Notes under the pieces: model-generated
What the model saw: only the letters and a program-made list of their open reading frames with translations
Told to the model about the DNA's origin: nothing
Database searches by the model: none
In this document: in pieces, positions 11,564 through 25,500 of the stretch
How positions within the stretch are numbered: the stretch's first letter is position 1
Layout of the letters: every line of letters begins with the position of its first letter
From: Dicaeum eximium
Lineage: Eukaryota; Chordata; Aves; Passeriformes; Dicaeidae
Direction of reading: 5' to 3'
Assembly (NCBI GenBank): GCA_013396995.1
Contig: VWZP01003839.1
Coordinates: forward strand, 834,815 to 898,814
DNA: 64,000 nt
Program-made: the position numbers and the translations under genes

Positions 11564-14500
11564 TATGATAGTGGGATGTGCCCACTCTGACAAGCAGCTG
11601 TGGATGAATTTCAAGCTCCTGACCTGCTTACTTTTTTTTTTCCCTAATACTTTTATTTTAATGAAAAACTATTTCTGATGCAGCAATTCCTAGAAACTCA
11701 CAGCAGGACTGGGAGCAGTCACAAACCTGAAGTCAGGCAGTGCCAACCATAAATGAGCTGAATCCAGGTGCATGATGCTTTTGAGACTGCATCAGCAGTT
11801 GGTTGTGCCACTCAGTGGCTTATGAAGTTCTGAGGTAGCTGGACATCTCTTCAAGAGAGACCAGTGGGAACTAGAATGGACTTTATTGTCTGCAACAGTG
11901 AAAAATGCAGTGTGGTCTTCTCCATGCCTGAAGGCAGAGCTGGCATGGCAGGGCTTTGCTGACAAACAAATCAATCGAGCACCCTTTCTGAAGCCATCAG
12001 GGAATGATATGCATGGATTTCATGCTGCTCCTAAATTCAGTTCTGCTAACTGAATTCTAAGGGAACTTGGTACACATAAGATGCTGTCTCTCCTATTTTA
12101 CAGTAACTGCCATGGAAACAGTGCCAATACCTTCAGCCTGGAAATGTAACACAAACTGCCCGACCCAGGACTCGACAAAGATGGTCTGTAACCTAAAAAA
12201 GCAACAAAAGCTCAAAAACCTAATTCAAGAACTGAACTGTCAGAGTATTCACATGGAGCAAGGAAATAAGGAAAGAGATATAGAGGAGGTAACCACTCTC
12301 CATATTTTTTACTAGGAACTTATTTCCCAGCTGTCATAAGGAAGAGTAAGGTGAGCCCATGAATAATTGCTTTTGCAGGTTCCCTTGACCACCAGACTAA
12401 TCTTTAGCTATCCATCCTGCAGCAGTCTGTAATAACCTCCCCACTCTATCAGCAGATAGATTTTTACAGCAAAGCACAAGAAACAAAATCATTTTTAAAA
12501 CCAAACAATCTTGATAGCCTTTGTGCTGCACTCACAAGTCACCTCATAACATGATGGCCTTTCTCCTTATGTTTGTGATGCCACAAAATGTCTTCCCAAC
12601 TGTTTGTATCATAGCTCTTGACAACTGCTCTGCCATCAGCTTTTCAAGAAGGAAGCTCTAACCTTGCAGCTCTGGAGGGTCATGAGCCAGTGCTTCCACA
12701 AGAAAATTAATTTTTTAAGAAAGCGTATTAGAAACTGAAAAGCTGAGGGGGACCGGACATGGAGGTGGAGATGTTGCAGAGTACTGTGGTAAATTATCTG
12801 CTGTGCCACAGGACTCCTCTTTAGCCACATACATGCTACAGAGTCTTTTTTCACCACAACTCTTTTCTCTGGTGATGATAGCAGTAAAATAATAACTTGG
12901 TAGAAATGGCTACCAGCCATAGTTCTGGTAAGACCAATAGAAAAAGTTACTGAAAACCACAGCTTTAATTTCATACACTCAGCTTAGTAATTATAGAGTA
13001 AAATTCAGCTGAAAAGAGCCAGCAAGGGCTGGGGTTTCACACTTACCATAGGAAATATTTGCTTCATTTCTTTTTGGGGCTTTGTGTGTCTATGAGAATG
13101 AGGTGGCTGTTGGCAAGGTGCTAATCCCAGGAGTCTGGCTGGGTTCTGTGGGCAGAAGAAAAAAAGGAAAGTCAGAAGGATGCATTTTCTAAATGGGAGA
13201 TTCAACTCATGATAGTTTATTTGCCCCTTGATGTGCCATCCTAAAATTCATCTTACCCTGGAAAAAAATAACTAACAAAATGCAGGAATGTTTTAGAGAT
13301 CATGTTTTCATTACTGAAGCCAATCTCCATTTCTTTGAAAGAAAAAAGGCTTCTGAAGAGGACCACATTATGCTTTATCTGTACTTCACATCCTACATAT
13401 TTTCTTTCCATCAGGCTGTATTCTTCACTAATCTACCTTTGATGGAAGTAGAGATTAAATAATTTAGTGTTAGCAAAACAGGTACAGTTTTACAAGGGGA
13501 TATCTGAAGTAGCCCTTCCATGTAATGTTTCGGCCAAAACAAGTGGAAATTACCAGCTAAAGGAGGTCCTGTCCCCTCCTCCTAGTATTTTCACAGCTAT
13601 ATAATCAGGCATATCAAGAAAGCATCTCTAAACTAACTTGAAGAAAAATTAGAGAGGGGAATGGGGATATGATTCTCCTCCAGATCAGAACCAAGATCTG
13701 CCTCCCAACACAGGGGGCATGAGATCCAGCAGGAGCACAAGCAGGGAAGAGCTGGAGTTGACAATTTCACTTTACACAGCACACTTACATCAGTCCAAAA
13801 TTATTGTGAAACTAAAGTCCTGGCAGTTCACAATTAAGACTAAAGACACAACAAAAAAATCAAAACCAAAAACAAAACCAAAAACCCACACTTTTTTTTT
13901 CTTTTTGTTTGAGCTCTGTGAGCTGGCTCACTCTAGTGTCAGAGAAGCACTAGCAAGAGACCAAGGACAGGAAAGGGAGGCGAGGTCACTTAGCAGCAAT
14001 AGCTGTTATGTCAGCTTAGTTGTAGCACCAACCCATCATTTAGAGCTTCTGTGGCAAGCTGATCATTAGCAAGAGTAAAACTTGAAAACTCTTGAAATTG
14101 TTTTATCTCTTTTTCTTGCTGAAAAAGAAAAATTACAGTGGTCTTTCTGAGATTTGTCATAAAAGGCATACAAAAGCTGTCTCAGAGACCAAGAACTGAA
14201 ACAGAGATTTAAAGCTTTGCTTAGGCCACCTAAGCCATCTTTCCACAGAAAAAGAGGGGATGGAGACGGCCCTATTAAGTTTTGCACAAAGGCTGTTCTG
14301 ATGAGTCCTTAAACACAGAGATTTTACTTCAAGCTGTTATTATACTTCCATGAGACCTAGAGAAGTGCAATTACTTTGGTTCACTGTTTGCTCCCATGTC
14401 TGCCTCTATTTGCCTCACACCAGTGGTGATCCAGCAGCTGCTACGTGCCTCTCCCAGGAGCAACACACCAGCTGCACTGCTCTGGGGTCTCAGAAATGCC

Positions 14501-15235
14501 TGGATCTGGCTCTGCTGGAAGCAGCCTAAGTGTAAGGTATTTACACATTTTCATTTCATGAGCCAGAGGTGCAAAGGTTCACAACTGAGGCAGCAAAGGA
14601 GACCTCAGCCATGAGGTAGGCTGGGCTGGATCCACTGATGGCAAATTCCACACAAAAGTTCACATCAGTGCCTCAGTCAACTTTGAGGCTCTTAGATGAA
14701 ACAGTTTATGAAAATTATCTACTAGATAAAAACAATCAGTGCCATCAGCAGGTATTCATTTTTTGACAGATTAGATTGGCAATAACAACTGTGTGGATGT
14801 GATACACTTGGATTTTTTAATGGATCAGATTTAAAATTTTCCTGTAAGATTTTGTACTTGGCAGCACAGGAAGATTCAGAATGAGTACACTGAGACAGGC
14901 CAAGTTCAACTAAAAAAGATCCTGAGCAACATGATCTAGATTTGAAGCTGAAGCAGAAGTTTCATGATAAACCTCCAGAGATCCCTTGCAACCACTCTTT
15001 TCAATGCTTTTACCTGCTTATAGCAGTAGATTTGATCCAGGCACTTTTAACACTTTTTGCCTCTGATTAACAGAGGCATCCTGCATCACACTTGAGTACT
15101 TAACCAACACCACTTACAAACAGCAACAGCTATGGTCATTATCAAAAACAAACTCCTCTCTGGACTCTCTGCTTTGGCCAAATATCAGTCACTGCCTTGT
15201 GTGACAACTGAGTGAAATATAATGGACCCTCCAAC
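11564..15235. other. Non-coding stretch, no gene seen
   Basis: Mixed-composition sequence with no recognised repeat or RNA gene. Short frames (for example 13719-14069 plus and 12636-12974 minus) lack known motifs, and neither shows a convincing exon boundary pair. Confidence 0.5.
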
Positions 15236-15239
15236 AGGA

Positions 15240-15321
15240 GACAATAATCAATTATTGTCAATCAATAATCAATCAGGAGACAATAAACTGATTATTGACC
15301 AAAACAGGTCAATAATCAGTT
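15240..15321. repeat. Pair of adjacent perfect inverted repeats
   Basis: The first hairpin is gacaataat / attattgtc (15240-15248 and 15251-15259) with a two-base spacer. The second is aactgattattgacc / ggtcaataatcagtt (15286-15300 and 15307-15321), a perfect 15-bp stem with a six-base loop. The word ggagacaata also occurs twice, at about 15237 and 15276. It may be a small fold-back insertion or a local duplication-inversion. No transposase or terminal duplication is seen. Confidence 0.75.
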
Positions 15322-18300
15322 AGGCCCTCCTGGACTTAAAATGTAATTAATAAATACAATATTATATTAAGAGATGTCAGGGAGAAAACACTCTTTGAAG
15401 CTTAGTTAGCATTCTTCAAACGACAAGATTATTAATCTTAGCCTGGAGAAGAGCTTGTGTACCTCAGGGACCATCTCCTTTTTGCAGCTGGTTTAACTTA
15501 GGAAGCATACAAACAATCTTGTCTGTGTCTTTCTGACCACACAATTGAACACAAACTGCTACTGAGAGGGAAAGTAACTGCAAACATCCCAGTTCCAGCA
15601 GGAAGGTTAGGCAGGAGGCCAGCTGAGCAAAGAGAGAAGGCAGCAGAGCAGCCTCCTGGACCTGGTGCCAGAGGTTAGCTTTATGTTGCACTCGGTAAAC
15701 AACAAACTCCTTGTAGCTCTTCTCCTGCAGAAACTCTGCAAACAAATAAAATCCAGGAAAGGGAGCTGTTTCCAGCAACCTCCACAAGTGTGTGCACCCC
15801 ATAGTTCTTTGTCAGATGCACATTAATTTTGATAAAATAAAATTTAAGGAAGGATAAGTCTCAGACCAAAGATACTCATTGTAACTCCTGTGGTCTTTGT
15901 TAAAGTGTTAAACATAGAAGCTCTGCTTTAATTTCAGTCCTGGGGAGAAGAAAAAAAAAAAAAGAGAAAAAAGAAGAAAACCTTGCCACAATGCCTAACT
16001 ATTATGGTCTAAAATAAAAGAAAATTGCTAAGACAGGTAACACTTTCATTTCCTGATGAAGAAAACAAGGGGGAAAGAGATCCAAAGAGGGAAAGGATCA
16101 GGCATTCAGTGTAGCCTCATGACCCAGTGAGAATTGATTTTTTTGCTGCTTGCTGCATGGTCCTGCAAGTCAATGCAGATCCTGACTTCTTGCCTCAGAT
16201 CTGTTCCAGGAGAGATTTTGCACCCATCAGGCAAAGTGTGCCAGCACTGGAGTGAGCAGTGTTATCGGGTGTTAGCTGCAGCACTCTGATACATCCTTGA
16301 GAACTAGCACATCATTAGGGATATTTTCACAATGGGATGTGGGGGTCTTAGGTCCGTGTCAGACAGAACTGAGGATGCTTTCAAGGAGGAATTAAAAAGA
16401 CCTTAACAACTTTTAGTAACAGTTCATTTAAATGTCCTTTTTCCATATGACTTCAGCATTATTTTTGAAATTTTCAAGATAGTTTTGATAAAACAACTCT
16501 GTATGCTCTTCTGTTAAAAAAAACAAACAAACAAAAAACCCCAAAACAAAACAAAAAACCAACAACAACAAAAAACGCCACCACTAAACACCCAAACAGT
16601 GAAATGTACACCACCACCCCTTTCCCTAAATGGAGGTATTTTTTAAAATGTGCTCTGGAAGAGACATTAACAGGAAATATACTTCACAGTGCAATATCCA
16701 CTATAACAAAGTCTGGGTCTCTGCACTTTGGGCAGTTATTGCCACCTCCCTGAATTAGCCAGAGTTTACACCTACTTGCACTGATATAAATGACAACACC
16801 AGAGCAAAGTGATAGAAAACAGGGCTGCAATGTCTAGCCCCAGCCAAACACACCTGCAACCCTCTCACAGAGCAAACCATGTATTGCACTATGTCTAATT
16901 CACTGTATACTACAATAACACTAATATGTGTTATTACATGTAAAAGTGGAATTACATTTAAAATTTACACATTTTATACGCTGGACTTACAAGAGATTTC
17001 ATATTGACCGATATATACATCAACATTGAAACACCCTTGTTCACATGTTACATTCCAAACACATTTTAAAATAAATTAGGATTTGTTCTTTGGTACAGCT
17101 GACGCAGGACCTGCTTCCCCAGCAGCCACCTTGATGAAAAAAACAGTGAGAGTTCACACTCACCAAGGACTTGTCAGCACAAGGCATCACAGTTCCTGGA
17201 GAGCACTTCCAATTCCCACAGGCAGGTATCTGTCTCAGTGACACAGATTCAAGGGCACACCACAGACAGCCATGAGATTAAATATTAAACTCCCTGATCA
17301 CACTGGCACAAAACCTCAGCTGTTATTATTTATAAACTACATGGCTGAACAACCCCAAGTTTTCAAAGAGAGAAGTGATACTGCGGTTCACTGTGAGTTT
17401 GCTGAGAAGCAAAAGACTCAAAGACCTGTGGTGCTTCCAGCCTTCCTTATTTATGCTGCTGAAAATGAACTGACACAGATCATTCTACACATCAATCACC
17501 CCCCCTGGGATGTCAAGAGACCACCAATATCATATCTGAGACTACTCCACTCATGAAAGAATTTGTGCTTAAGAACTCTAGATGTTTTCCTGATTATCAA
17601 GTTTCACTCCAGAGATAACCGGAAATATTTAATTCAAAATAACTTCCTAAGGGACCGTCTTAAAGAACATCTATTCAGATTATCTACCTGTATCCACTCT
17701 GTGTAAAGAAGCTTATTCCTCAGCATTGCTGAGTGTGTGAAAGGAAAAGCCTCTGGCAGAAGAGCCATCTATCTATTCACAATACACCACTAGCTTTGCA
17801 CCAGTCTCCACGGAGAATGTTTCCCATCCAAAACCCACCTGCCAAATCTGCATAACAACCAGAACACCACTACAGTGGGGTCCCCCTCAAGTACTTTTAT
17901 TAAGAACACATTAAACTCCTAGTGAAGGATAAAAATTAATTTCAAATCCATGCCTTGTCTCTGATACAGGGAAAAAAACAAATAAGTCTCTGCTGAAATA
18001 CCATTTTGTTTTAGGATGAACTACCTTAAATGTTCTAAGCAAACAATGATTTTTTCATTCTTAAACTTCAAACTCTGTTTTTAGAGATTTATCTTATTCA
18101 CCTGCTTCTCATTCCTAGAAATTATATATAGTACCTGATTTTTCACATAGATTCTCGGGTATCTACCACTCCATATCCAACTCTACTTGCTGCTAAAGTT
18201 AAGAGTAACTTCAGAATGAAATGAATGTTAACATATATAATTTTAGAAAGCAGAATTTCACTTTAATTTCAGGTGCTGTATATAGAGTTAAAACAAGAGC

Positions 18301-19199
18301 AGCTGATGTTCAGGAGATTCTGATTTGGGAGTTGTGGATGCCAGTGGAAGGTGGACTGGAAAGACAAGAAAGTTTGTTTGTATGACTGATGTAAATTTCT
18401 TTCCTATCAGGGCCCGCTTTTCTGAAATTTCTTTACCAAGAAGTGAAAGAATTTTGGTGTGGATCCTCAGACAATGCAAAATTCCACATCAAGAGGCACA
18501 ATCTCTCCTTCTGTCCCTGCACTGGGGGCCTGGCCCCACCACCCACAGCCCTGCTTCTCCTAAGGCAGGTGCATTTCAGTCATGCCTGGGAGGAGGGTGA
18601 GATCCTGGAGGGTCTCTTTCAGGATATCCCAGGGCACACTAAGTGTCCTCTGGGAAAGAAAGGCTGGCTGAAGCATGAAGTGGGCCACTTTGGGGATTTA
18701 TTTTTGCTTTTAGAAACTAATGTGGGAGGGAAGAAAGGGGAGACATAGTATTCACTTACTAAGATTCAAGTACTGTAGTAGTCACCAGACACACACAAAA
18801 TTATAGATCCCAGATACCTCCTTGGTATTTAAATTTCTGCCTTATCCCTCTGAAGCCTAATGCTCCTATTCCCAATCAGCACCTCTTCCCTGACCCAACT
18901 TGGCCCCTTCCTTTTTCTTCTTCCTCTGCTGTGCTGAACACTACATGAACCTACTCAATTTTGTCCCCTTCTCAGCTGTGTGACAGTCTGCACAAAATTC
19001 TCCCTCCTGACTCTCAGTCTTCCTTGTCAACCTTTTTCTCCTTTAAAACTTACCTTGGCTTTGGCCCCTACTTTTGGGATTATGTCTATTCTGAAAGGAA
19101 GAGATATCCCATTTATTTTAACGTGCAAGCTCAAATAGTTATAAGTTGGATCTAGACTGCAAGGAGCAGACTGTGGGCACTTCTAATGTCCCCCAGTCC
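15322..19199. other. Non-coding stretch, no gene seen
   Basis: Contains an A/C-rich low-complexity patch at about 16516-16580. The minus-strand frame at 15464-15802 (112 codons) is hydrophobic in parts but has no recognisable family. From about 18840 the plus strand becomes pyrimidine-rich, which may be an eroded upstream extension of the L2-like element that follows. Confidence 0.45.
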
Positions 19200-19560
19200 T
19201 AAAAAATCACTCTCTGTGTTCCATTGCAGCCCAGCACATACATGGATTTCCCATCACCCTGGAATGGCTCCTCATTCTCCCCTATCTCTTGACCTGTCTG
19301 TGAAAGCTCTTCAAAGCTCTATCCTAGGTGTCATTTTCTGTATCTTATCCTCAGGGAGCCTCTCCCCTTCACACTGATATAACTATTACCTTTAGGTAAA
19401 TGGCTCACAAATCTGCATCTCAATACCAAAGTGATCTCCCTCAGTTTAGCACTACACATTTAATAACACTTCTGATCTGCTGCCCTGGAAGGATGACTAT
19501 TTGTTTAAAACTAAACTTCGCAGTTATTACTGAGCAGCTTGTCTTTTTCCTTTGATGTTA
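19200..19560 (+). repeat. Very old L2-type LINE reverse-transcriptase remnant
   Basis: Translated on the plus strand, 19309-19350 reads LQSSILGVIFCILS, which aligns with the PQGSVLGPLLFSI block of L2/CR1-type reverse transcriptases. In the same frame, 19378-19422 reads YNYYL-stop-VNGSQICIS, matching the YADD-box region (FNYHLYADDSQIYIS) with the catalytic aspartates lost. After a one-base frameshift, 19472-19546 contains LKLN then TEQLVF, matching the downstream LNLSKTELLVF block. Three blocks in the right order and spacing make chance unlikely. Stops and the frameshift show it has long been dead. The element may extend to about 19750 on the right. The family consensus is from memory, so the L2 subtype is an inference. 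Confidence 0.6.
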
Positions 19561-22500
19561 TTTCCTTTTATGTTATTTCCTCTTTTCCATTGCTGTTAGC
19601 AGCAAAATTCTTCCCATTTCTAAAACTTCAATTTTCATTTCCTTTAATACCTGCTTTTTCTACCTACCAGTGCTGGAATATTTCCTGCCTTTCAAATTCT
19701 CGCCCACAATAAAAGAAATAAATCCAGATAACATGCTTATCCATATCTTGGCCTTCTTGATCTACGGCAAATATTTTCTTCTTCAGTTCTTGACTGCTTC
19801 TGTCTTTTGGGACCAGTTATGAACTGAATGATACAAATAGATTACACTCCCAGGACCTGTTGCACTTAGCTATAGTAAGGTAATCACTTCACAGAAAGTT
19901 TAATTACATTAAAAATAAAATGCAGCAACAGTAACAAAAATTGTTACTCTATCTCCTCTGTGACTTCCCTTCCCGTATTGCTGAATTTTCAATTCCTGCC
20001 CCGTTATACCTAATTTCTATGCTAAAGCTGGGTAAAAGCTTTCACTCCCTGGCTTCTTGCAGTGCCAATAATGAACGCATCCTCAAAGTGACATTTTAAA
20101 AAGCAACTTGGCCTTGTATTGAAAATCTCTTCAGACTTGTGCCTGACTCCCATTCCTGTTCCCAGATACCAGTTCTCACAAATCTTTTTGGAACCTTGAT
20201 ACAAATTCACCCAGTGTGCCCAGAAGAAAGGACAGAAAGAGGAACGGATAATAGAACTACAAACACACCTCATTTCCTTGGAATAACAGTGAGAGTTAAG
20301 AAATTATTAATTTACAGACTTACACCATTTTCTTACACTTTTAGTTCCTTCAGCTTACTTTCAGCTAAAATAATTACAATGGAAGAGGCAACAATCATTG
20401 TGTTGAAACTGTCACCTTTATGTTTCAGATCTATTTTTCGAGAGGCATGAAGCGAAGGAAAGAGTGACATGACTGCCACTGATGCAGGATACCCTGCCAT
20501 TTCAGAAAGCCAAGACACACCTGTTTCCTCTCAGCATTCTCACCAATTCCTTCACATGCCAGACCCACAAACCATTTCTTAGGGGCTGCTGATGCCCTGC
20601 CAGCACAGGAGATCAGGTGTGCCGAGGGAAGCACAGAAGCTGAGCAGCGTGAAGCAGCTGGTGCCCGTGCCAGGAGACTCCCTTTCCTTCAGGCCAAGGC
20701 AAGCTGCTGACCTGCAGCCCTCCCTGGAGCACTGCAGCCTCTGCTCCCCACAACAGGACTGTCTGGCACATTTCAGCCTCCAAGAATGTCGGGGTCTTCA
20801 CCTAAACCAAGATAACAGACTGCACTTCTGTGCCTGAGATGGGTTTTATTAAAGCTCCAACATTCAGCAGTTCAATACGTACAATTCTGCTCAGACATAA
20901 ACAGTGTACCAAGTAATATCTGAAAAAGTAATCTATTTTCTTGTTATTCAGCCACATGTCATTCACTTCCAGAGTTTATTAGATTAAGTGGCATCTTCCA
21001 AGAAAAAAGAAAATAACTCCTTACCTTCTCCTTCCTTCTAATTGTTTTAATAGCTATTTGGAACAAATTTGCAAGAATTACAGCTTTTTTGTAAAATATT
21101 TTGCATATGGATTATTTTTTGTTCATATTGATAAACAGATGATCACTGTAGGTAATTCCCAGCTGAACTATTCTATTCTGTTTTGTCTTTTATTTTAACA
21201 CTCAAAAGAAGTGTTGAAATGTGAACTCTGGGCTCCCTGCAGCAATCCTATAAAAATTCTCTTTTCTCGGAATAACAAGAAGTTGGCCTTTCTGTAAACT
21301 AGAGCTGGAGAACAAGAACTGGAGAGAAAAATTATTTTAAAGAATTAATTTTTTAACTTCATGAGGCGGAAGATCCTCATTTAACCAATGCTGAAGAGCA
21401 CAGCTGAATCAAATAAAAACTGAAAGAAGACTTGCCTGCCTTTTTATCAGGGGAGCAGGGAATTAAAAGAAAATGCAATGGAACTAACATTTATGGAAGT
21501 TTGCACTGTGAGCATAAGCACCTAAGAGTGCAAGCAAATATTAATACAGTGGTTGGATATATCTCTGTAAACCTGATGGGCAACAATTCAAAACCAGGAA
21601 ATGCTCTAGGCAATGTCTATGTAAAACCCACATCAATTACTTGTATCAGTTAAAAAACAGAGATACATTTAAATTAGTGCCAGTTTGTGAGCGGGCCTTT
21701 GATTGAATTCCATTTGCATTTCATAGAGTAAAACAAAAGCTTTCTGGGCCTGATTCTCCATAGACTGGCACCCAGGTGGCTGCCTATACACTTGCATTGC
21801 ATGGGTTGTCACTACAGAGTGGCTCAGTATCATAAGTATTTGCAGCACCTAGTGTGACTAGAAATATATTCCTAAAATGCGAAATACTAGGAGGAAGGAA
21901 AGCCAGCATCCAGAAGCCAATCTGCCTGTGTGCCACGTTCCCCTCTTGCTTTTCCTTCCCCACTCCTCTCCTGGGACCACAGCTAAGCTGCTTCAGGCTG
22001 GACATGCCAAAAGGAGCAGATTTATTGCAACCATCCCATCTCAACTCATGGCCTGGATTTTCTATTCTACATAGAGGATAACTGTTGATTGCACTTCATT
22101 TGCTCGTCTTTCGTCCTGCCAGTATTACAGCCTGAAAGGCTCTGGGGTTTTCAAGTAATTTTCAAGTGGCCTTTTCCCCTTTTCATACATTAAAGGCTGC
22201 CCCTTCATTTCTCTGCTTTGCTTTTCTCTCACCTGTTTGTGAACAATCACTTCAGCCTCAGCCAAGCACACAGAAACAAGCACTGAGCCAAGGCATATTT
22301 GCCTTGGGTCAGGCAAACAGGGTCTGTGTGGCCACCCTTGGCCTGGGGCAGGATGAAAGGCCATCCAGGCCCCCTCACGGTTTGGTGACACCCCAGCCAA
22401 CCCTCCCTTCCTTTGGGAACAATTACAGAGTCTCACCCAAAATAAACCTGTTTCCATTAGCTGAGAGAGGCTGCTTTCTCACCACCAGCACTCAGGACCT

Positions 22501-25500
22501 GTTGTCTGCTGTCACTTACACTGGTGGAGCCCAGGGTGCTGTCACAGAGGGAAATCACCCAGGACTTTCTCCAGGTGCACGACTTGGCTTCCTGGCAGCT
22601 AATCCAGACTAGGCAGTAGTTCACATGTGGGTCTTATCTTAAATAAAGAATGAGAACAATTATACTCGTGTGTTTTCACTTTTGCTCTGTTAATGGGTAA
22701 TTTCAACTTTCTTTCATGCTCTCCTTTGCCAGCTCTGCACACTACAGAGCAATTAATCTAAATCCTTCTAAAGACATCAGCTGGTGGCTGAATTCTATGG
22801 AAAAGTAATTTTAAGAATAGATGCAGTTTATAGAGACAACATCTGCCCGGACTGTAAAGGTGGAAATGAACATGCTTTTAATAGCAGTGGAATTAAACTG
22901 TTTCAGTAAAACATGGGTGCCAAGACCTCCTGTCAGCCTACGTGAAAGCATGAAGCAGGCCCAAGCTCTCCTCCTCTGGATGTCCTCTCATCAGAGAGGC
23001 TCACTGCAAGCTACTCCTGGCTCCAGCCTGGAGAATGTAGCTGTCAGGTGCAAAGAGAGATAGCAGAGTGAAATTTGCTTATCCAAGCCCTTTGCCATCC
23101 TACAGCCAAAAGATAACATCTGGTATCATCCAGCATGCTGTAGGCCAAAGGCAAGAGCTCCACATTGTGTGTTGTAGAGTTCCACTCACCACATTTCTCT
23201 CTAGTCTAACTGGAAGGAGAAGGCCTGGGTCTTGAACTGGACAGTAGGCTGAAGCCCTCTTTTCATCAAAAGAAAAGCATTTATCATATCAAATCAGTCC
23301 TCTCTTCCTATCACATTAGAAGCCACCTTAAAAGCCTCAGCCTTATAGCGTAAATCCTTTAACTCAAACCGAGCTGGTCACCTGCACCCTTGCCTCAGGA
23401 GGAATGTGCAGCCTCCACAATGACATTGGCTGCAAGGGACCCCTCTGAAGCTGTCCAAGGAAGAGCTGGGCATTGCCAAGGCCATTTTTCACCACTGGAG
23501 ATGAGGATATCAGACAGGTGTGGGAGCTCTGCCACCTCTGTGGCATGGGGCCAAAACTTGTACCTTCTCTCCTGAGCCAAAACAGAAAGCAACCCACACA
23601 TTATGGGTGAGTGATGGGGAGGAGAAAAGTCCTTTGCACATACACAATTAAAATTACCAATGTTGTTACACCGTCTGTGTGATGAATGCACTGCAGGTCT
23701 GGAGATGGGAAAAAGGGGTTCTGATGATCAGTTAGAGTGTTAGGTGTAAGCCCTTCTGAGAAGAGGAAAAAATCTGTGTCATACATATCACAACATCAAA
23801 TGGAGTATCACTTAAGAACACCTGCCTCATGTTAAGGAAACCAAAAAAGGTATATTAAAATTAAACCGAAAGATGATTAAAGTTTCCAAAACACTACCTA
23901 GCCAGTTTCTCTCTTTTTTTTTTTTTTTTTTCAAGCCCAATAACCTTATTTGAAAGAAAAATTAACTTCTGATTCCTGTTCCATCACTAAAATCATGGGG
24001 AAAAAATGTGGGAAAATAAAAGGGGAGAAATAATTTTAAAATCTCATCTTCTTTGTTTACTGCAAAATGGTCTTAGACGACTGGATAGACCACTCCTCAT
24101 TTATACAACTACATCTTTAACTGGTAGTAATACTGCAGAAATTTACCAATGCTAAGTTTTTCCAAGTAGTTGAAAGGGTCAGGTAATACACTTATTGTAT
24201 TTACAAATAAAACTTTAAGCCATATTGTTAAATATACAGGATAAAGTCCTATTTTCCTATTCCACAATTCACCCCCCAAAAAAGCATACTTCTCTTTCCT
24301 TTCAAACTGTTTCATTTTCCAGGTTATTATTCGATAAATAGGCTCTAAATTTGTAAAAGACATTAAATAAAAAATTCTAGCATGGAACTGTGTCCTAATT
24401 TATAAAACAAACATGGCAATTTATACAGCAAGTTATATGCCCAGAACAGGTAAATTGAAAGATAAAACTATCACAGGTATACCTATGCACAATAAAAATA
24501 TCTGGATTTAAGATTAGAAGAGAGCAAGGGTCACCACATTTGTCATTGCTGTGAAAAAGGAGATATTATTTTTGTCCCTTGCAATATAAATGATGTTAGT
24601 AGGCCCAACATGTGAAATAGTTTCTGGACAGAACTGACTTAATGAAAAGATAGATGGATGGAAGCACTGAGTTCATAATCATACGACCGCTTTTGACTTC
24701 TCTCCAGAGCATGTACTACTTAGGAAAAGAATGCAAACTGCAAATTAAACCCTCACTTATCCTCTGCAACCTGACAGCCTGGCCCAAGAAATCCTGCCAA
24801 GTCCGGCAGACGGGAGAGCGCTGAGTGCATCGCACGGAGGTGTGAGGAACGCGGGGCACAGCTGCAAGGGGAACTGTGCACACAGAGGGGAACAAGTGCC
24901 TCTGAGGGGAGGAGGTGAGAAGGGGCCTAAAGCAAAAATGGGAGATACTTTGGTTTTCTTCATATCTTGCTGCTACTTAAGCCAAGCATTTTTCATTGCC
25001 AACTTATATCAAAAGTGGTTTTTTACTGAAATAGTTTTCAGATGTCAGAATGAATCCCCTTGATTATTGCAATTAAAACTGGATGTGCTACTGAGTCCTT
25101 TCAAGCATTCTTCATCACCATCCTTTAAACCTATCCCTTTTGCCTTTTCAGTTTATAGCACTTTTGCACAGGGACATAATGAGCTGGAAGGGAAGGTGTT
25201 CTAGCAAAACTGGGGCAAACACCAATGAAGTGTCTTCTAAGCACTTTCACCCTCCTTATCTCTGTTTCATTCTTCAACTTACACACTCCCAAACAATCTC
25301 ACTGCCTTCAAGCTGCTTAGTTCCTGTGTGGAACATCAAAAACCTGGATCCCTTGACCAAAATTCTTTCCTTTAGCTCTTTGCCTTCCCCCTTATCAGAA
25401 GTAGCAGGTCCCTGAACCTGACATAGAACTTTTCTAGCCTAGAAACACTGAATAATTAATATTTCTCTCCTCTTTCTATGGTCCCTTCCCACCCTATGTT

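Noticed and set aside
15464..15802. 112-codon minus-strand frame with Leu-rich segments
   Set aside because: No recognisable family. The hydrophobicity comes from locally pyrimidine/purine-biased sequence.
22166..22612. 148-codon plus-strand frame
   Set aside because: Overlaps a 110-codon frame on the other strand in a GC-richer patch. There are no motifs and no exon boundaries.
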